A DNA stretch of 64,000 bases from GCA-2748575 sp965222725 (GCA_965222725.1 OZ244969.1:5580001-5644000), one strand, 5' to 3'; shown: positions 42,287 to 52,320, counted from the first letter of the stretch. Made by a program: numbers and translations. Notes: generated by a model not told the origin, from the sequence alone.

Positions 42287-43462
42287 TTAGACACGCTCAA
42301 TAACAGTCGCAATACCCTGACCCAGACCGATACACATAGTCGCCAGACCCAGGGTACCGTCTTTGGCTTCCATGATGTTCAGCAGAGTGCCGGTAATACG
42401 GGCACCGGAACAACCCAGCGGGTGACCCAGGGCAATCGCGCCACCGTTCAGGTTAACCTTCTCGTCGACTTTATCAGCCAGTTTCAGGTCTTTAACACAG
42501 GGCAGGCTCTGCGCAGCGAAGGCTTCGTTCAGTTCGATGTAATCGATATCATCGATCTTCAGGCCGGCACGCTTCAGGGCTTTCTGTGTAGCGGGTACAG
42601 GGCCGTAACCCATGATGGCCGCATCACAACCGGCTACGCCCATGGCGCGGATCTTGGCGCGGGGCTTGAGGCCCAGAGCTTTGGCACGCTCGGCAGACAT
42701 CACCAGCATGGCGGAAGCGCCATCAGACAGTGCTGAGGAAGAACCCGCTGTTACGGTACCGCTCTTGGGATCGAACACGGGTTTCAAGCTACTCAGTGAT
42801 TCCAGGGTTGCGTCCTGGCGGATCACTTCGTCGATTTCGCACAGGGTTTTGAAACCGTCGGCATTGTGACCTTCAATCGGCACAATCTCGTTCTTCCAGC
42901 GGCCTTCCAGGGTAGCTTCCCAGGCCAGCTTGTGGGAACGCAGGGCGAATTCGTCCTGTTGCTGACGGCTGATTCCGTGCATACGGCCCAGCATTTCAGC
43001 GGTCAGCCCCATCATGGCAGAGGCTTTTGCTGCGTGTTTTGAAATTTCAGGGGCCATGTCCACACCGTGAGTCATGGCCACGTGGCCCATGTGCTCAACA
43101 CCACCAATCACAAACACATCACCGTTACCGGTCATGATGGCTTGCGAAGCGGAGTGCAGCGCCTGCATGGAAGAACCGCACAAACGGTTAACGGTCTGGC
43201 CGCCTGCGGTGCGTGGCATACCGGCCAGCAAGGACAGGTTACGGGCGATGTTCATGCCCTGTTCCAGCGTCTGGTTGACACAACCCCAGATCACGTCCTC
43301 GGTTTCCGCCGAGTTCCAGTTGGGGTTACGCTTCATCAGGCCTTCGATCAGCAAGGCAGACAGTTTTTCTGCACGTACATTACGGAACTGTCCGTTTCTG
43401 GACTTACCCATGGGTGTACGGACAGCATCAACGATGACTACGTCTCTTGGATTCAAACTCAT
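42287..43462 (-). CDS. fadA: 3-ketoacyl-CoA thiolase FadA
   Basis: The 391-residue thiolase has the acyl-accepting cysteine in RLCGSSMQALHSA (about C92), the catalytic histidine in GGAIALGHPLGCSGAR and the second cysteine in MCIGLGQG near the end. It cleaves 3-ketoacyl-CoA to acetyl-CoA in beta-oxidation as the beta subunit of the FadB-FadA complex. Its start lies 25 bases after fadB on the same strand, the usual fadBA order. Confidence 0.96.
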   Translation of the reverse strand: MSLNPRDVVIVDAVRTPMGKSRNGQFRNVRAEKLSALLIEGLMKRNPNWNSAETEDVIWGCVNQTLEQGMNIARNLSLLAGMPRTAGGQTVNRLCGSSMQALHSASQAIMTGNGDVFVIGGVEHMGHVAMTHGVDMAPEISKHAAKASAMMGLTAEMLGRMHGISRQQQDEFALRSHKLAWEATLEGRWKNEIVPIEGHNADGFKTLCEIDEVIRQDATLESLSSLKPVFDPKSGTVTAGSSSALSDGASAMLVMSAERAKALGLKPRAKIRAMGVAGCDAAIMGYGPVPATQKALKRAGLKIDDIDYIELNEAFAAQSLPCVKDLKLADKVDEKVNLNGGAIALGHPLGCSGARITGTLLNIMEAKDGTLGLATMCIGLGQGIATVIERV

Positions 43463-43487
43463 CTTTAATCTCCTAAGCTATCCGTGG

Positions 43488-45638
43488 TTACTTGTAGAAA
43501 GACTCGCCATTGGCGGCCATTTCACGCAGTTTCTCGGTTGGCTCATAAAGCGGACCAAGATCCTTGTACTTGTCGCAGAGTTCCACGAACGCTTTGGTTC
43601 CCATGGAATCCACGTAGCGCAGGGCACCACCACGGAATGGAGGGAAACCGATACCAAAGATCAGTGACATGTCAGCGTCGGCAACGCTGCTCACGATGTT
43701 GTCTTCCAGGCAGCGGATCATTTCCAGACACATAGGAATCATCAGACGGTCAATGATTTCCTGATCTTCAAATTCTTTAGGCTCGGCACACACTGGCTTG
43801 AGCAGTTCATAGGTGGTTTCATCAACCACTTTCTTCTGCTTGCCTTTGCGGTCCAGCTCATATTTGTAGAAGCCCACGTTGTTCTTCTGACCGTAGCGAT
43901 TGTTTTCAAACATCACTTCAGAAGCATCTTTGTGGTCATACTGCATGCGCTCGGGGAAGCCTTCCGCCATAACGCCGGCAGCGTGAACGCCGGTATCGAT
44001 ACCAACTACGTCCATCAGGTAGGCAGGGCCCATCGGCCAGCCCCAACGCTCCATGACCTTGTCCACTTTCTGGAAGTCGGCACCGTCGCGCAGCAACATG
44101 CCAAAACCACCGAAGTAAGGGAACAGAACGCGGTTAACCAGGAAGCCGGGGCAGTCGTTAACCACAACCGGGGTTTTGCCCATTTTCTTGGCGTAGGCAA
44201 CGGTGGTTGCTACCGCTTCGTCGGAAGATTTCTCACCGCGGATAACTTCTACCAGGGGCATCATGTGCACCGGGTTGAAGAAGTGCATACCGACAAAGTT
44301 TTCCGGTTTTTGCAGGGCTTCGGCCAGGTGAGTGATGGAAATGGTAGAGGTGTTGGAAGCCAGAATAGTGCCGTCTTTCACGTTCTTTTCAGTTTCGGCC
44401 AGCACAGCCTGCTTCACTTTGGGGTTCTCGACAACCGCTTCTACCACGATGTCGACTTCGCCGAAGTCGCCATAGTTCAGGGTAGGACGGATGTTGGAAA
44501 GCACCTGACCCATTTTCTCGGGCTTCATTTTCTTGCGGTTGACACGCTTGGACAGCAGCTTGGTGGCTTCTCCCATACCCAGCTCAAGGGCAGGCTCGGC
44601 GATGTCTTTCATGATAATGGGTGTGCCTTTATAGGAAGACTGGTAAGCAATACCGCCACCCATGATACCGGCACCCAGTACCGCAGCCTGTTTCACAGGC
44701 TTGGCTTTTTTCTCCCAGTCGGAAGAGGTTTTCTTCAGGGCCTGATCGTTCAGGAACAGACCTACCAGGCTTTCTGCCACAGAGGTCTTCGCCAGTTTGG
44801 CAAAGCCTTTGGCTTCCACTTCCAGCGCTTTATCGCGGGTCATGCCAGCGGCCTGCTGCATGGTTTGTACGGCAGCCACAGGCGCAGGATAGTTACGGCC
44901 GGCCTGCTGCATCACCATGGCAGTACAGGTCTGGAAAGACATCATGTTTTCCATGGGCGGCAGTTTCAGGGGTTCCAGCTTTTCGGCACGCTTGGCTTTG
45001 TAATCGATCTTGCCTTCGATACACTCTTTAACCAGAGACAGCGCAGCCTCTTTCAGCTTCTCGGGAGCAACCACAGCATCAACCACGCCGTCTTTCAGCG
45101 CTTTTTCAGGCTTGTGCTGGCCGGCAGCGGCAATCCACTCAACGGCGTTATCAACACCGATAATACGGGGCATGCGAACGGTGCCACCAAAACCGGGGTA
45201 AATACCCAGTTTGGTTTCAGGTAAACCCACCTGAGCGGCAGTAGACATTACACGGTAGTCAGCAGCCAGACACATTTCCAGGCCGCCACCCAGGGCAATA
45301 CCGTTAATGGCAGCTACAGTAGGAAACGGCAGATCTTCAAACGCGTTGAACACTTCATTGGCTTGCAGTGCCCAGCCAGCCAGTTCGTCTTCCGGCAGTT
45401 TGAACAGATCGGTGAATTCGGTGATATCCGCACCGACGATGAAAACATCTTTGCCACTGGTAACGATCAGACCTTTGACAGAGCTATCAGCTCCGACAGC
45501 TTCAACAGCTGCTTTCAGGTCATCAATGGTGGCACGATTGAATTTGTTAACAGACTCGCCTTGCAAGTCAAAATTGAGTTCGACGATGCCGTCCTCTAAC
45601 GGTTTGACCGTTACGGCTTTGCCTTCATATATCATCAA
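43488..45638 (-). CDS. fadB: Fatty acid oxidation complex alpha subunit FadB
   Basis: The 716-residue protein has an N-terminal crotonase domain (1-190, with ALGGGLEMCLAADYRV) and a C-terminal 3-hydroxyacyl-CoA dehydrogenase part (about 310-716, with AAVLGAGIMGGGIAYQS and HFFNPVHMMPLVEVI). It combines enoyl-CoA hydratase, 3-hydroxyacyl-CoA dehydrogenase and isomerase activities, and forms an alpha2-beta2 complex with FadA. The E. coli protein has 729 residues. It is the first gene of the operon. Confidence 0.97.
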   Translation of the reverse strand: MMIYEGKAVTVKPLEDGIVELNFDLQGESVNKFNRATIDDLKAAVEAVGADSSVKGLIVTSGKDVFIVGADITEFTDLFKLPEDELAGWALQANEVFNAFEDLPFPTVAAINGIALGGGLEMCLAADYRVMSTAAQVGLPETKLGIYPGFGGTVRMPRIIGVDNAVEWIAAAGQHKPEKALKDGVVDAVVAPEKLKEAALSLVKECIEGKIDYKAKRAEKLEPLKLPPMENMMSFQTCTAMVMQQAGRNYPAPVAAVQTMQQAAGMTRDKALEVEAKGFAKLAKTSVAESLVGLFLNDQALKKTSSDWEKKAKPVKQAAVLGAGIMGGGIAYQSSYKGTPIIMKDIAEPALELGMGEATKLLSKRVNRKKMKPEKMGQVLSNIRPTLNYGDFGEVDIVVEAVVENPKVKQAVLAETEKNVKDGTILASNTSTISITHLAEALQKPENFVGMHFFNPVHMMPLVEVIRGEKSSDEAVATTVAYAKKMGKTPVVVNDCPGFLVNRVLFPYFGGFGMLLRDGADFQKVDKVMERWGWPMGPAYLMDVVGIDTGVHAAGVMAEGFPERMQYDHKDASEVMFENNRYGQKNNVGFYKYELDRKGKQKKVVDETTYELLKPVCAEPKEFEDQEIIDRLMIPMCLEMIRCLEDNIVSSVADADMSLIFGIGFPPFRGGALRYVDSMGTKAFVELCDKYKDLGPLYEPTEKLREMAANGESFYK

Positions 45639-46026
45639 CGGTTCTCCCAGGGTTGACGAATTAGTATGACTACCGGGTTCTCACGCCCGGCATTGATGGA
45701 GAGGCCACGAATACTGCGATATCACACACTTTTTGGCAAGCTTTTTGGCGAAAAGTGGCGGTTATTGCCAACTCTGCTGACGCGAACGTCATACAAAGTT
45801 AACTGACTGAAAAGTCGGACTAATTCGATGTATCTAAAGGTGATAAGCGATTGCGGAGTGAGCAACTTAATCGGGAAATGTTCTAACGATAACAGGGCTT
45901 ATATTCACACAGCACTATAATCAGCACTGTTTATATAAGACAGAGCAGATAACCGATAAGCCCGTTGCCCGACACGGATTGTCGGACAACGAAACTCAGG
46001 AACAGGCAGCGGTCAGATGATGAGGC
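45639..46026. other. 388-bp intergenic region upstream of fadB, with a hairpin at 45964-45990
   Basis: It lies upstream of fadBA and downstream of the FimX-like gene, so it contains the fadBA promoter. GTTGCCCGACA (45964-45974) and TGTCGGACAAC (45980-45990) make an 11-bp stem with one mismatch just after the FimX-like gene, without a T-run. I could not identify a clear FadR or PsrA operator. Confidence 0.5.
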
Positions 46027-48558
46027 TCAGGTAGTCACCGAGAAATCAAAATCCATGGATTCCTGGGGTGGCTGCAGGAAATAGCCCTGAAACAATGCCA
46101 CGCCTTTCTGCAATGCCATGGACAGATTGCTGGTGGTTTCCACAAAACTGGCAAGGGTGCTCACTTCCATCTGATTGGCTTTATCGATGATGCTGTCCAG
46201 ACGCAGATCACGCTCATCATGGCTGCCAATGGCTGTCAGATACTCGCGGTCCAGCTTCAGATAATCAATTTCAATATAATCCAGCAGCTTCAGTGATTGC
46301 GGTTTGCTGCCAAAATTTTCGATACAGACACAAGCACCCTGCTCACGCACATAATTGATAAACGCCTGGGCTTCAGCAAAATTATTCATGACGCTGTCTT
46401 CACGCAATTCAAAGACACAACGTTCAATGGGCGCATCTGTTACCTTGATAATTTTACCCAGCCATTCGATAAAGGTTTTGTCGGCAATGGTATCCGCACA
46501 TACCTTGATAAAGAACTTCAGTTCCTTACGATCAGCAATGCTTTCGGTCATTACCCGCAAGGCACGGTTGATCACCCAGCGATCCAGAAAACGTTTTACA
46601 TTGGCCGGAGCTTCCGGTGTTAAAAATGCGGTGGGGCTGAGCAGGTTATCTCCTTCTTTCAGGCGCATTAAAACTTCATAGCGCTCAAAGCCGTCGCCTT
46701 CCATACTGACAATGGGTTGAAACAGGAGCGTTAGCCGCTCTTCATCCATGGCCTGCTTCAATCGTTTGGCAATAGGGCTTTTGCTGTCCGCCTGCTGTTT
46801 GTGTCGGTTGGTTAATACCGGTGTCGCCGGTTCCGTTGCCTGCGCCGTAGCGTTCTGCATACTGATGGAAGCAATGGCAGAGTTAACGGTTTTCAACACG
46901 TCGCGATCTTTCAGCAAGGAAATTCCTACGCGGGCACTCAGTTTGGAGTCCGCCATGACATCCTTGCCATACTGCTCCACCTGTTTCTTAACGGACCATT
47001 CAATCTGACGGTAGGCAGCCGCTTCTTCCCGGCTGGCAAAGATAAGGTATTCGTTATCACTCAGGGTAGTTACCGTATCGTCCGGTCCCAGCACAGACAC
47101 AAACCGGTGGGCAATCTGCTTGCGCAGGTTACCGATCTGGGAAATCCCCAGGGCTTCGGTGATTTCTCGCAGGTAATCCAGCCGCACGTATACCAATGCA
47201 TTCGGCACTGCACTGCGGGGGTTTTCCCGGCAGCGCTTTTCCACTTCCTGATAAAAAGCACGACGCAACATCAACCCTGATTCAGGATCGATGGCGTTCA
47301 TGTAATTTTCAGTAAAGTGTTTGCGTCGGTATTGCAGGGTGCGCGATTCCAATCGCATCAGCAGCAACTGCTTGTCCACCGTGTGCTGATACACATCGGT
47401 GGCAGCAACCGAAATCAATCGCATCAACGGCTCATTGTATTGATAGTTGGTGCGCAGAATCACGGTAAGGGGAAGATCTGATAAATAATGATCCTGGCCG
47501 ATCATGGCCAGGCACCGCATCAGCGCTTTTTCATCACCGGTATCCACCAGCAGCAAGCCATCCACTGCTTTTTCCGGTGCGGTAAATGGCAGCTCACTGA
47601 GTTTTTCACACTGAATTAACTGGGCATTGGCACCGGCAAAGGTCTCTGCCGTGTCTTTTACTGCAGATGACGCAGGATCACCCAGCACCATCAGCTTCAT
47701 GGGTTGTTGTAAAGACACATAACGCAGGCCGTGAAGCTCCGCAGCCAGCGACGGAGCAAAACAGGGTAATGGCACAAAACTGTTCGCCCCGGATGAAGCC
47801 ACTAACACCCGAGTCTGCGGCGTATCCTGGTGAGCCAGAACATAACAGGGCACATTACTGTCGTCGATCCGGATTAACTGGCGCAGATGTTCCAGAAACG
47901 ATTGCTGATCATCATCAGGATTAAGCACTACCAGCGTGGCAGACGGCTTTTGCAGGCGGCATAAACGTTCCATCTCATGCCAGTCCACAATAGGGAATAC
48001 GTTAAAACCCTGGCCTTTAAGATCAACGGCCAGCTCGGCGGCAGTCTCCTTGCCGGTATCCAGAATATAAATACGGGGCGCCTGATGCTTGCGTGCTATC
48101 TGACTGATTCTGGATCCGATGGCCTGTTGATTGGCCAGTGCCTCATCGATCAGTCCACTCACGGTTTTATGCAAAGCGCTGACACAGGAATCCATGTAGC
48201 TGCGAATGGATTCAGTGTAATTACCGGGATGACGCCCCATGGCAATCAAGGTGCCCTCCACTTCGGCCATGAGTTCGTACACAACATTAAAGCCATGGGA
48301 CTCTGCCAGTTTGGATTCATCATGAACCAGGTGACTGAACTGCAGCATCACCTCGGGCGCAAAGTTTTTTTCCAGCAACGCCAGCCAGTGGGATTCAATC
48401 CCCTTGATACGTTGCGCCAGACCGTGAAGGTAACGATGGTCTTTACGTTCCAGGTCCAGCTGGCTGATCTTGCTTTCATCAACACTCGCATCGAGTTCCA
48501 ACATCGGTGACCACCCCAAGTCGTTGTCCTCATCATTGTTCTTATGCAAATCGTTCAA
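46027..48558 (-). CDS. FimX-like degenerate GGDEF-EAL protein (likely c-di-GMP receptor)
   Basis: The 843-residue soluble protein has a helical N terminus (about 35-160), two consecutive receiver-like folds (about 160-285 and 286-400) without clear phospho-aspartates, a GGDEF fold with the active loop degenerated to SDNEY (500-504), and an EAL domain (about 590-830). EVLMR (628-632) and K768 are kept, but ENFGSK (747-752) replaces DDFGTG and FVETTSN replaces the usual VAEGVEN. It is thus unlikely to hydrolyse c-di-GMP but may bind it, as FimX does. FimX controls type IV pili; the double-receiver N terminus differs from the known REC-PAS layout. Confidence 0.87.
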   Translation of the reverse strand: MNDLHKNNDEDNDLGWSPMLELDASVDESKISQLDLERKDHRYLHGLAQRIKGIESHWLALLEKNFAPEVMLQFSHLVHDESKLAESHGFNVVYELMAEVEGTLIAMGRHPGNYTESIRSYMDSCVSALHKTVSGLIDEALANQQAIGSRISQIARKHQAPRIYILDTGKETAAELAVDLKGQGFNVFPIVDWHEMERLCRLQKPSATLVVLNPDDDQQSFLEHLRQLIRIDDSNVPCYVLAHQDTPQTRVLVASSGANSFVPLPCFAPSLAAELHGLRYVSLQQPMKLMVLGDPASSAVKDTAETFAGANAQLIQCEKLSELPFTAPEKAVDGLLLVDTGDEKALMRCLAMIGQDHYLSDLPLTVILRTNYQYNEPLMRLISVAATDVYQHTVDKQLLLMRLESRTLQYRRKHFTENYMNAIDPESGLMLRRAFYQEVEKRCRENPRSAVPNALVYVRLDYLREITEALGISQIGNLRKQIAHRFVSVLGPDDTVTTLSDNEYLIFASREEAAAYRQIEWSVKKQVEQYGKDVMADSKLSARVGISLLKDRDVLKTVNSAIASISMQNATAQATEPATPVLTNRHKQQADSKSPIAKRLKQAMDEERLTLLFQPIVSMEGDGFERYEVLMRLKEGDNLLSPTAFLTPEAPANVKRFLDRWVINRALRVMTESIADRKELKFFIKVCADTIADKTFIEWLGKIIKVTDAPIERCVFELREDSVMNNFAEAQAFINYVREQGACVCIENFGSKPQSLKLLDYIEIDYLKLDREYLTAIGSHDERDLRLDSIIDKANQMEVSTLASFVETTSNLSMALQKGVALFQGYFLQPPQESMDFDFSVTT

Positions 48559-48810
48559 TGATTGTACCCCACTTGATCACAAAATAAACTAAACGAAGTA
48601 TGTACCCGACATATACCTGCACGAAAACTGCCAACTAAAGCCAGAAAGCAGCCAACAGCTATTGGGCAATCCAATAACAGGTTGGATCACCAAAATAGTT
48701 TAGGGCAGGTGTACGCTTTCTGAATTGCCATTGCCGGAGCATTCGCCGGCAGCTTTTGATATGATGCCGCCAATTTTAACGGTTAATGACACTGGTTTTC
48801 ACCCTTCATC

Positions 48811-49818
48811 ATGCAGACTCTGTCAAATTTAATGGAAGTTTCCGGGGCTCAGTACCGCGTTTTCGATCTGGGGCGCTCGGTCAGAAAAATAGACAAAGAA
48901 ACCTTCGAAAAATTCGAATCCACTGAAACCCCTTACCCCTACCCCATGCAGGGCCATGCCTGGTTTGCACTGCTGTTCTGGTCGCCCCAGAAAAAGGAAG
49001 AGCATCAGATCTGGTTTATCCGCTTTCCGCTGGATGAGCAGGGCCTGTTACAACAGTCCTGCCGTGACGATTTTCTGAAACGTACGCTGGCAGAAGTAGC
49101 CCGCCAGCAAAGCGATGAGGATTCACAAACCCAGGAAGACGACAATCCCTGGGGCTTCACGCCGCGGCAGGACAAGATGGCCAGCATCCATGCCAAGAGC
49201 AGTGTGGCCATGGGGCTGGAAGCCAGTCAGTTTTATCAGCCCGTGCGCGATTACCTGCAAAGCGGAACCGGTGACTGGCAGGAGCTGGGAGTTCAGGGGG
49301 TGGCAGATTTCTGCGCCCGCCTGGGAGAGGATGACAACGAAGCCATGCTTGCCAGTGCCCTGCCGGAGCTGGATGAGGATTTTTTACTGCAGCTGTTACC
49401 CCAGCTGGAAAACGAAGTCATTAATCACGGCCTGGCCGCGGCTATTGCAACGCGTTGCGAGCTGGCAGAGAACCCTAATCTGATGTCGTCCGCCATTCGT
49501 GCCTTGTCTCAGTCCCGCGGAGATACACTGGAAAATTACGTGCAGCAGGCGTTAACCTCCGGCCACCAGAACAATGTGGAAGTGCTGGTCGCCATCAGCG
49601 GCCGTGCCTGGGATGTGCTTTATGACGAAGCCATTGCCTTGCAGTTTCTGGAAGCACTGGCCCGCAACGATGCCGGTCAGGAAGGCTTTAACCATGTGTT
49701 GCGGGATGTGCTTTACCTGCCCCATATAGGCCCGGTCATTCGCAATGCATTCCGCTCGGAAGCCCGTTCAGAAACCCTGATCGAATGCCTTGGGGAATTC
49801 CTGAAGAATGTCCACTGA
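48811..49818 (+). CDS. DUF3549 family protein
   Basis: The 335-residue protein starts with the DUF3549 pattern (MQTLSNLMEVSGAQYRVFDLGR, then GRSVRKIDKETFEKFE and HAWFALLFWS). The rest is mainly helical repeats without signal peptide or membrane segment. The function of the family is unknown; it is found across marine and pseudomonad gammaproteobacteria. It overlaps the YchJ-type gene downstream by 11 bases, so the two are translationally coupled. Confidence 0.9.
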   Translation: MQTLSNLMEVSGAQYRVFDLGRSVRKIDKETFEKFESTETPYPYPMQGHAWFALLFWSPQKKEEHQIWFIRFPLDEQGLLQQSCRDDFLKRTLAEVARQQSDEDSQTQEDDNPWGFTPRQDKMASIHAKSSVAMGLEASQFYQPVRDYLQSGTGDWQELGVQGVADFCARLGEDDNEAMLASALPELDEDFLLQLLPQLENEVINHGLAAAIATRCELAENPNLMSSAIRALSQSRGDTLENYVQQALTSGHQNNVEVLVAISGRAWDVLYDEAIALQFLEALARNDAGQEGFNHVLRDVLYLPHIGPVIRNAFRSEARSETLIECLGEFLKNVH

Positions 49819-50281
49819 GGAGCTTTGCCCCTGTGGCAGCGGCAACCCCTATTCCGGTTGCTGCGAACCACTGCATCAGGGCCACAGCAAGCCGGTAACG
49901 GCTGAAGCCCTGATGCGCTCGCGCTATGCCGCTTTTGTGAAACAGCTGAGCGATTATCTGATCAACACACGGCATCCGGATAAACGGCATCTGGATTCGC
50001 CGCTGCAACTGACAGAGACATTTCGCAATACCCGCTGGCTCGGACTATCCATACTGAATAAAGAAAAAGGGGAAGACACAGATACCACTGGCTACGTGAG
50101 TTTTGCTGCCCGTTATCAGGATAGCCAGGGGGAAAACACTTTGTATGAACGCTCACTGTTTCGTAAAGAAGGCGATCAGTGGTTTTATGTGGAAGGTGAC
50201 CTGAATAAAAACTCTATCGGCCGCAATGACCCTTGCTGGTGTGGCAGCGGTAAAAAATTCAAGAAGTGTCACGGCAAATAG
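49808..50281 (+). CDS. YchJ-family protein with two SEC-C zinc motifs
   Basis: The 157-residue protein has an N-terminal SEC-C motif (CPCGSGNPYSGCC, residues 7-19), a central YchJ-type NTF2-like domain (about 30-125, with ALMRSRYAAFV) and a C-terminal SEC-C motif (GRNDPCWCGSGKKFKKCHG). SEC-C motifs bind zinc, as in SecA, and may bind nucleic acid or protein. It is slightly longer than the usual UPF0225 protein and keeps both motifs. It overlaps DUF3549. Confidence 0.92.
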   Translation: MSTEELCPCGSGNPYSGCCEPLHQGHSKPVTAEALMRSRYAAFVKQLSDYLINTRHPDKRHLDSPLQLTETFRNTRWLGLSILNKEKGEDTDTTGYVSFAARYQDSQGENTLYERSLFRKEGDQWFYVEGDLNKNSIGRNDPCWCGSGKKFKKCHGK

Positions 50282-50288
50282 CGCTGAT

Positions 50289-50315
50289 TTATACCGCCTC
50301 TTATACCGTTTCTTA
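50289..50315 (-). repeat. 12-bp tandem repeat giving three in-frame stop codons
   Basis: Reading the minus strand past the kinase stop (50313-50315), the 12-base unit is repeated so that stops recur in frame at 50301-50303 and 50289-50291, with valine codons before each. It is a short tandem duplication of the gene's 3' end. Confidence 0.7.
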
Positions 50316-51608
50316 CACCGCTTTCGGCCAGGAAAACTCAATGGTTGTTCCTGAATCCGCACGGTCAACACCGGTCTCACTCTGAATCGCCATGGTTCCA
50401 CCGTGGGCCTCAATAATGCGGCGGGCCAGATATAATCCCAGCCCCACACCACCGGTCTGACGCTGGCGCGAATCATCGGGGCGATAAAATGGATCGCCCA
50501 GTTTTGCCAGGTGCTCCTGCTGAATACCATCCCCCTGGTCGCGAATCACCAGGCGCCATTGATTGTTTTGCTGGCTCAGCTCAACCGATACCGGTTTGCC
50601 TTTACCGTAACGCACTGCGTTACTGATAACGTTCCTCAGCAGAAGCTCCATTCGCACGGCGTCGATACTGGCAATGCGGTGTTCAGGATCCAGGTTCAGG
50701 TTAAAGTTTTTCTCGGGCCAGAGGGCCACCACTTTTTCAACCAGCACGTTAATATCTGCCGGTTCCCGATTCAGCACCACATGGGGCTGGTTCAATCGCT
50801 CAGATTCAATCAGGGTGCCTACGAGGGTATCCATTTCATTCAGGTCAGCGATAATTCTGGCGCGGTTTTTTTCTTCACCGATAAATTCACTGTTCACCTT
50901 GGCGCGGGTAATGGGGGAACGCAATTCATGGCTGATGGCCAGCAGCATCTGGCGTTTGGCCTCCAATAATTCCTGCAGTGAATCTGCCATATCATTCACA
51001 TTCAGGCACAGGGCTCCCAGTTCACCGCTGTAGTTCTGCTCCACCCGGTAATCCAGTTCACCTTCCTTGATACGGGTGGCCGCGGTGGATACGGCACGCA
51101 CGGGTCGTAACAAACGCTGGGTTGCCAGGTAACTTAACCAGAAAAGCCCTATGACCAGCACCAGACCCACCAGCAGTTTTATTTTATCCTGAGGCTGTAA
51201 AAAGCGGTGTCGCCAACTGATATAAAAGCGGTATTCGCCTTGTGGATAGAGCGCAAAATGATGGCCATCATGGCGCAGAATCCGGGGGCGTTCGGCATTG
51301 CGCCATTCGTCAGGTTCGGCAAAATCAATAAAACGCGGATCAGAAGTCCAGGACAGTTGCGGCCCGCGAATCGCGATGCGTAACGGAATCTGTTCGGTGA
51401 TTTCCCGGGCTTTTTCCAGATCCGGCGGCACCCCGATATCTTCCACCATGTATCGCATATGGTTAATGGCGACCGGCCGTAACGGATGCCTGTCGCCTTC
51501 GTGTACTACCCAGCGCCAGGTGGACAAAATCACCAGCAACAGCAACACCCCGGTAATCAGGAACACGCCCAGCACCCTTGCGTAAAATGATCCGAACAAC
51601 TTACTCAT
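50313..51608 (-). CDS. Sensor histidine kinase, CpxA-like
   Basis: The 431-residue protein has a membrane helix (about 8-30), a periplasmic domain (about 31-145), a second membrane helix (about 146-165), HAMP (about 166-215), HisKA with ISHELRSPITRAK and an ATPase domain ending with GVGLGLYLARRIIEAHGG. It is encoded 25 bases after an OmpR-type regulator and divergent from a CpxP-like lipoprotein gene, so it fits a CpxA-type envelope-stress sensor. The periplasmic domain is too divergent for a firm cpxA assignment. Confidence 0.88.
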   Translation of the reverse strand: MSKLFGSFYARVLGVFLITGVLLLLVILSTWRWVVHEGDRHPLRPVAINHMRYMVEDIGVPPDLEKAREITEQIPLRIAIRGPQLSWTSDPRFIDFAEPDEWRNAERPRILRHDGHHFALYPQGEYRFYISWRHRFLQPQDKIKLLVGLVLVIGLFWLSYLATQRLLRPVRAVSTAATRIKEGELDYRVEQNYSGELGALCLNVNDMADSLQELLEAKRQMLLAISHELRSPITRAKVNSEFIGEEKNRARIIADLNEMDTLVGTLIESERLNQPHVVLNREPADINVLVEKVVALWPEKNFNLNLDPEHRIASIDAVRMELLLRNVISNAVRYGKGKPVSVELSQQNNQWRLVIRDQGDGIQQEHLAKLGDPFYRPDDSRQRQTGGVGLGLYLARRIIEAHGGTMAIQSETGVDRADSGTTIEFSWPKAV

Positions 51609-51633
51609 GACACACCTTGCTCATGACACACTT

Positions 51634-52320
51634 TTAACCAATAAAACAATAGCCACGACCCCACACGGTTTTTATAAAGCGGGGAGGCTTCTGGGTATCG
51701 TGAATTTTCTGGCGCACCCGGCTGACCAGGGTATCGATAGCCCGTGAATATAACTCCGCATCAATACCCCGCAGCTCGTTCATTAACTCGTCGCGGCTGA
51801 AGGTGGTGCCGGCATGATGCATTAACAGCTTGAGCAGCTCATACTCCATGGTGGTCAGAGTCAGCAGTTCGCCATCCAGATGCACCTGTTGTGATACCGG
51901 ATCCAGGTTCAGGCCATTACTGTTGAGCACGTCGGTAGTCCTGCGTTTTGCCGGAGCGCGCCTTAACAGGGAGTTCAGCCTGGCCACCAGTTCGCGGGGG
52001 TCAAAGGGCTTGGCCAGATAATCATCCGCCCCGATCTCCAGGCCCACGACCCGGTCAGTCACCTCGCCCCGGGCGGTGAGCATCAGCACCGGCAGATCCT
52101 CATAAGCGCCCATAGCGCGGATTTTCTGACAAAGTTTAAAGCCATCCATTTCCGGCAGCATCACATCCAGAATCAGCACATCGGGCGCACTGCTTCGCAA
52201 TAGCTTCAGCCCATCGCTGGGGGCATGGGCACAAGACACGGTAAAACCGAACTTCACCAGGTACTCTTCCAGCACCTCGGTGAGCTGTTCATCGTCATCA
52301 ATAATTAATACGTTATTCAT
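51634..52320 (-). CDS. OmpR/CpxR-family response regulator
   Basis: The 228-residue protein has a receiver domain with the phospho-aspartate in VLILDVMLPEMDG (about D51) and a winged-helix DNA-binding domain (about 130-228, ending SRVRQKIHDTQKPPRFIKTVWGRGYCFIG). It is cotranscribed with the kinase. The divergent lipoprotein gene with CpxP/Spy-type motifs makes it likely to be a CpxR-like envelope-stress regulator that controls that gene. Confidence 0.92.
   Translation of the reverse strand: MNNVLIIDDDEQLTEVLEEYLVKFGFTVSCAHAPSDGLKLLRSSAPDVLILDVMLPEMDGFKLCQKIRAMGAYEDLPVLMLTARGEVTDRVVGLEIGADDYLAKPFDPRELVARLNSLLRRAPAKRRTTDVLNSNGLNLDPVSQQVHLDGELLTLTTMEYELLKLLMHHAGTTFSRDELMNELRGIDAELYSRAIDTLVSRVRQKIHDTQKPPRFIKTVWGRGYCFIG

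Noticed and set aside
45964..45990. A hairpin after the FimX-like gene as a terminator
   Set aside because: There is one mismatch and no T-run on either strand, so it was only noted in the intergenic entry.
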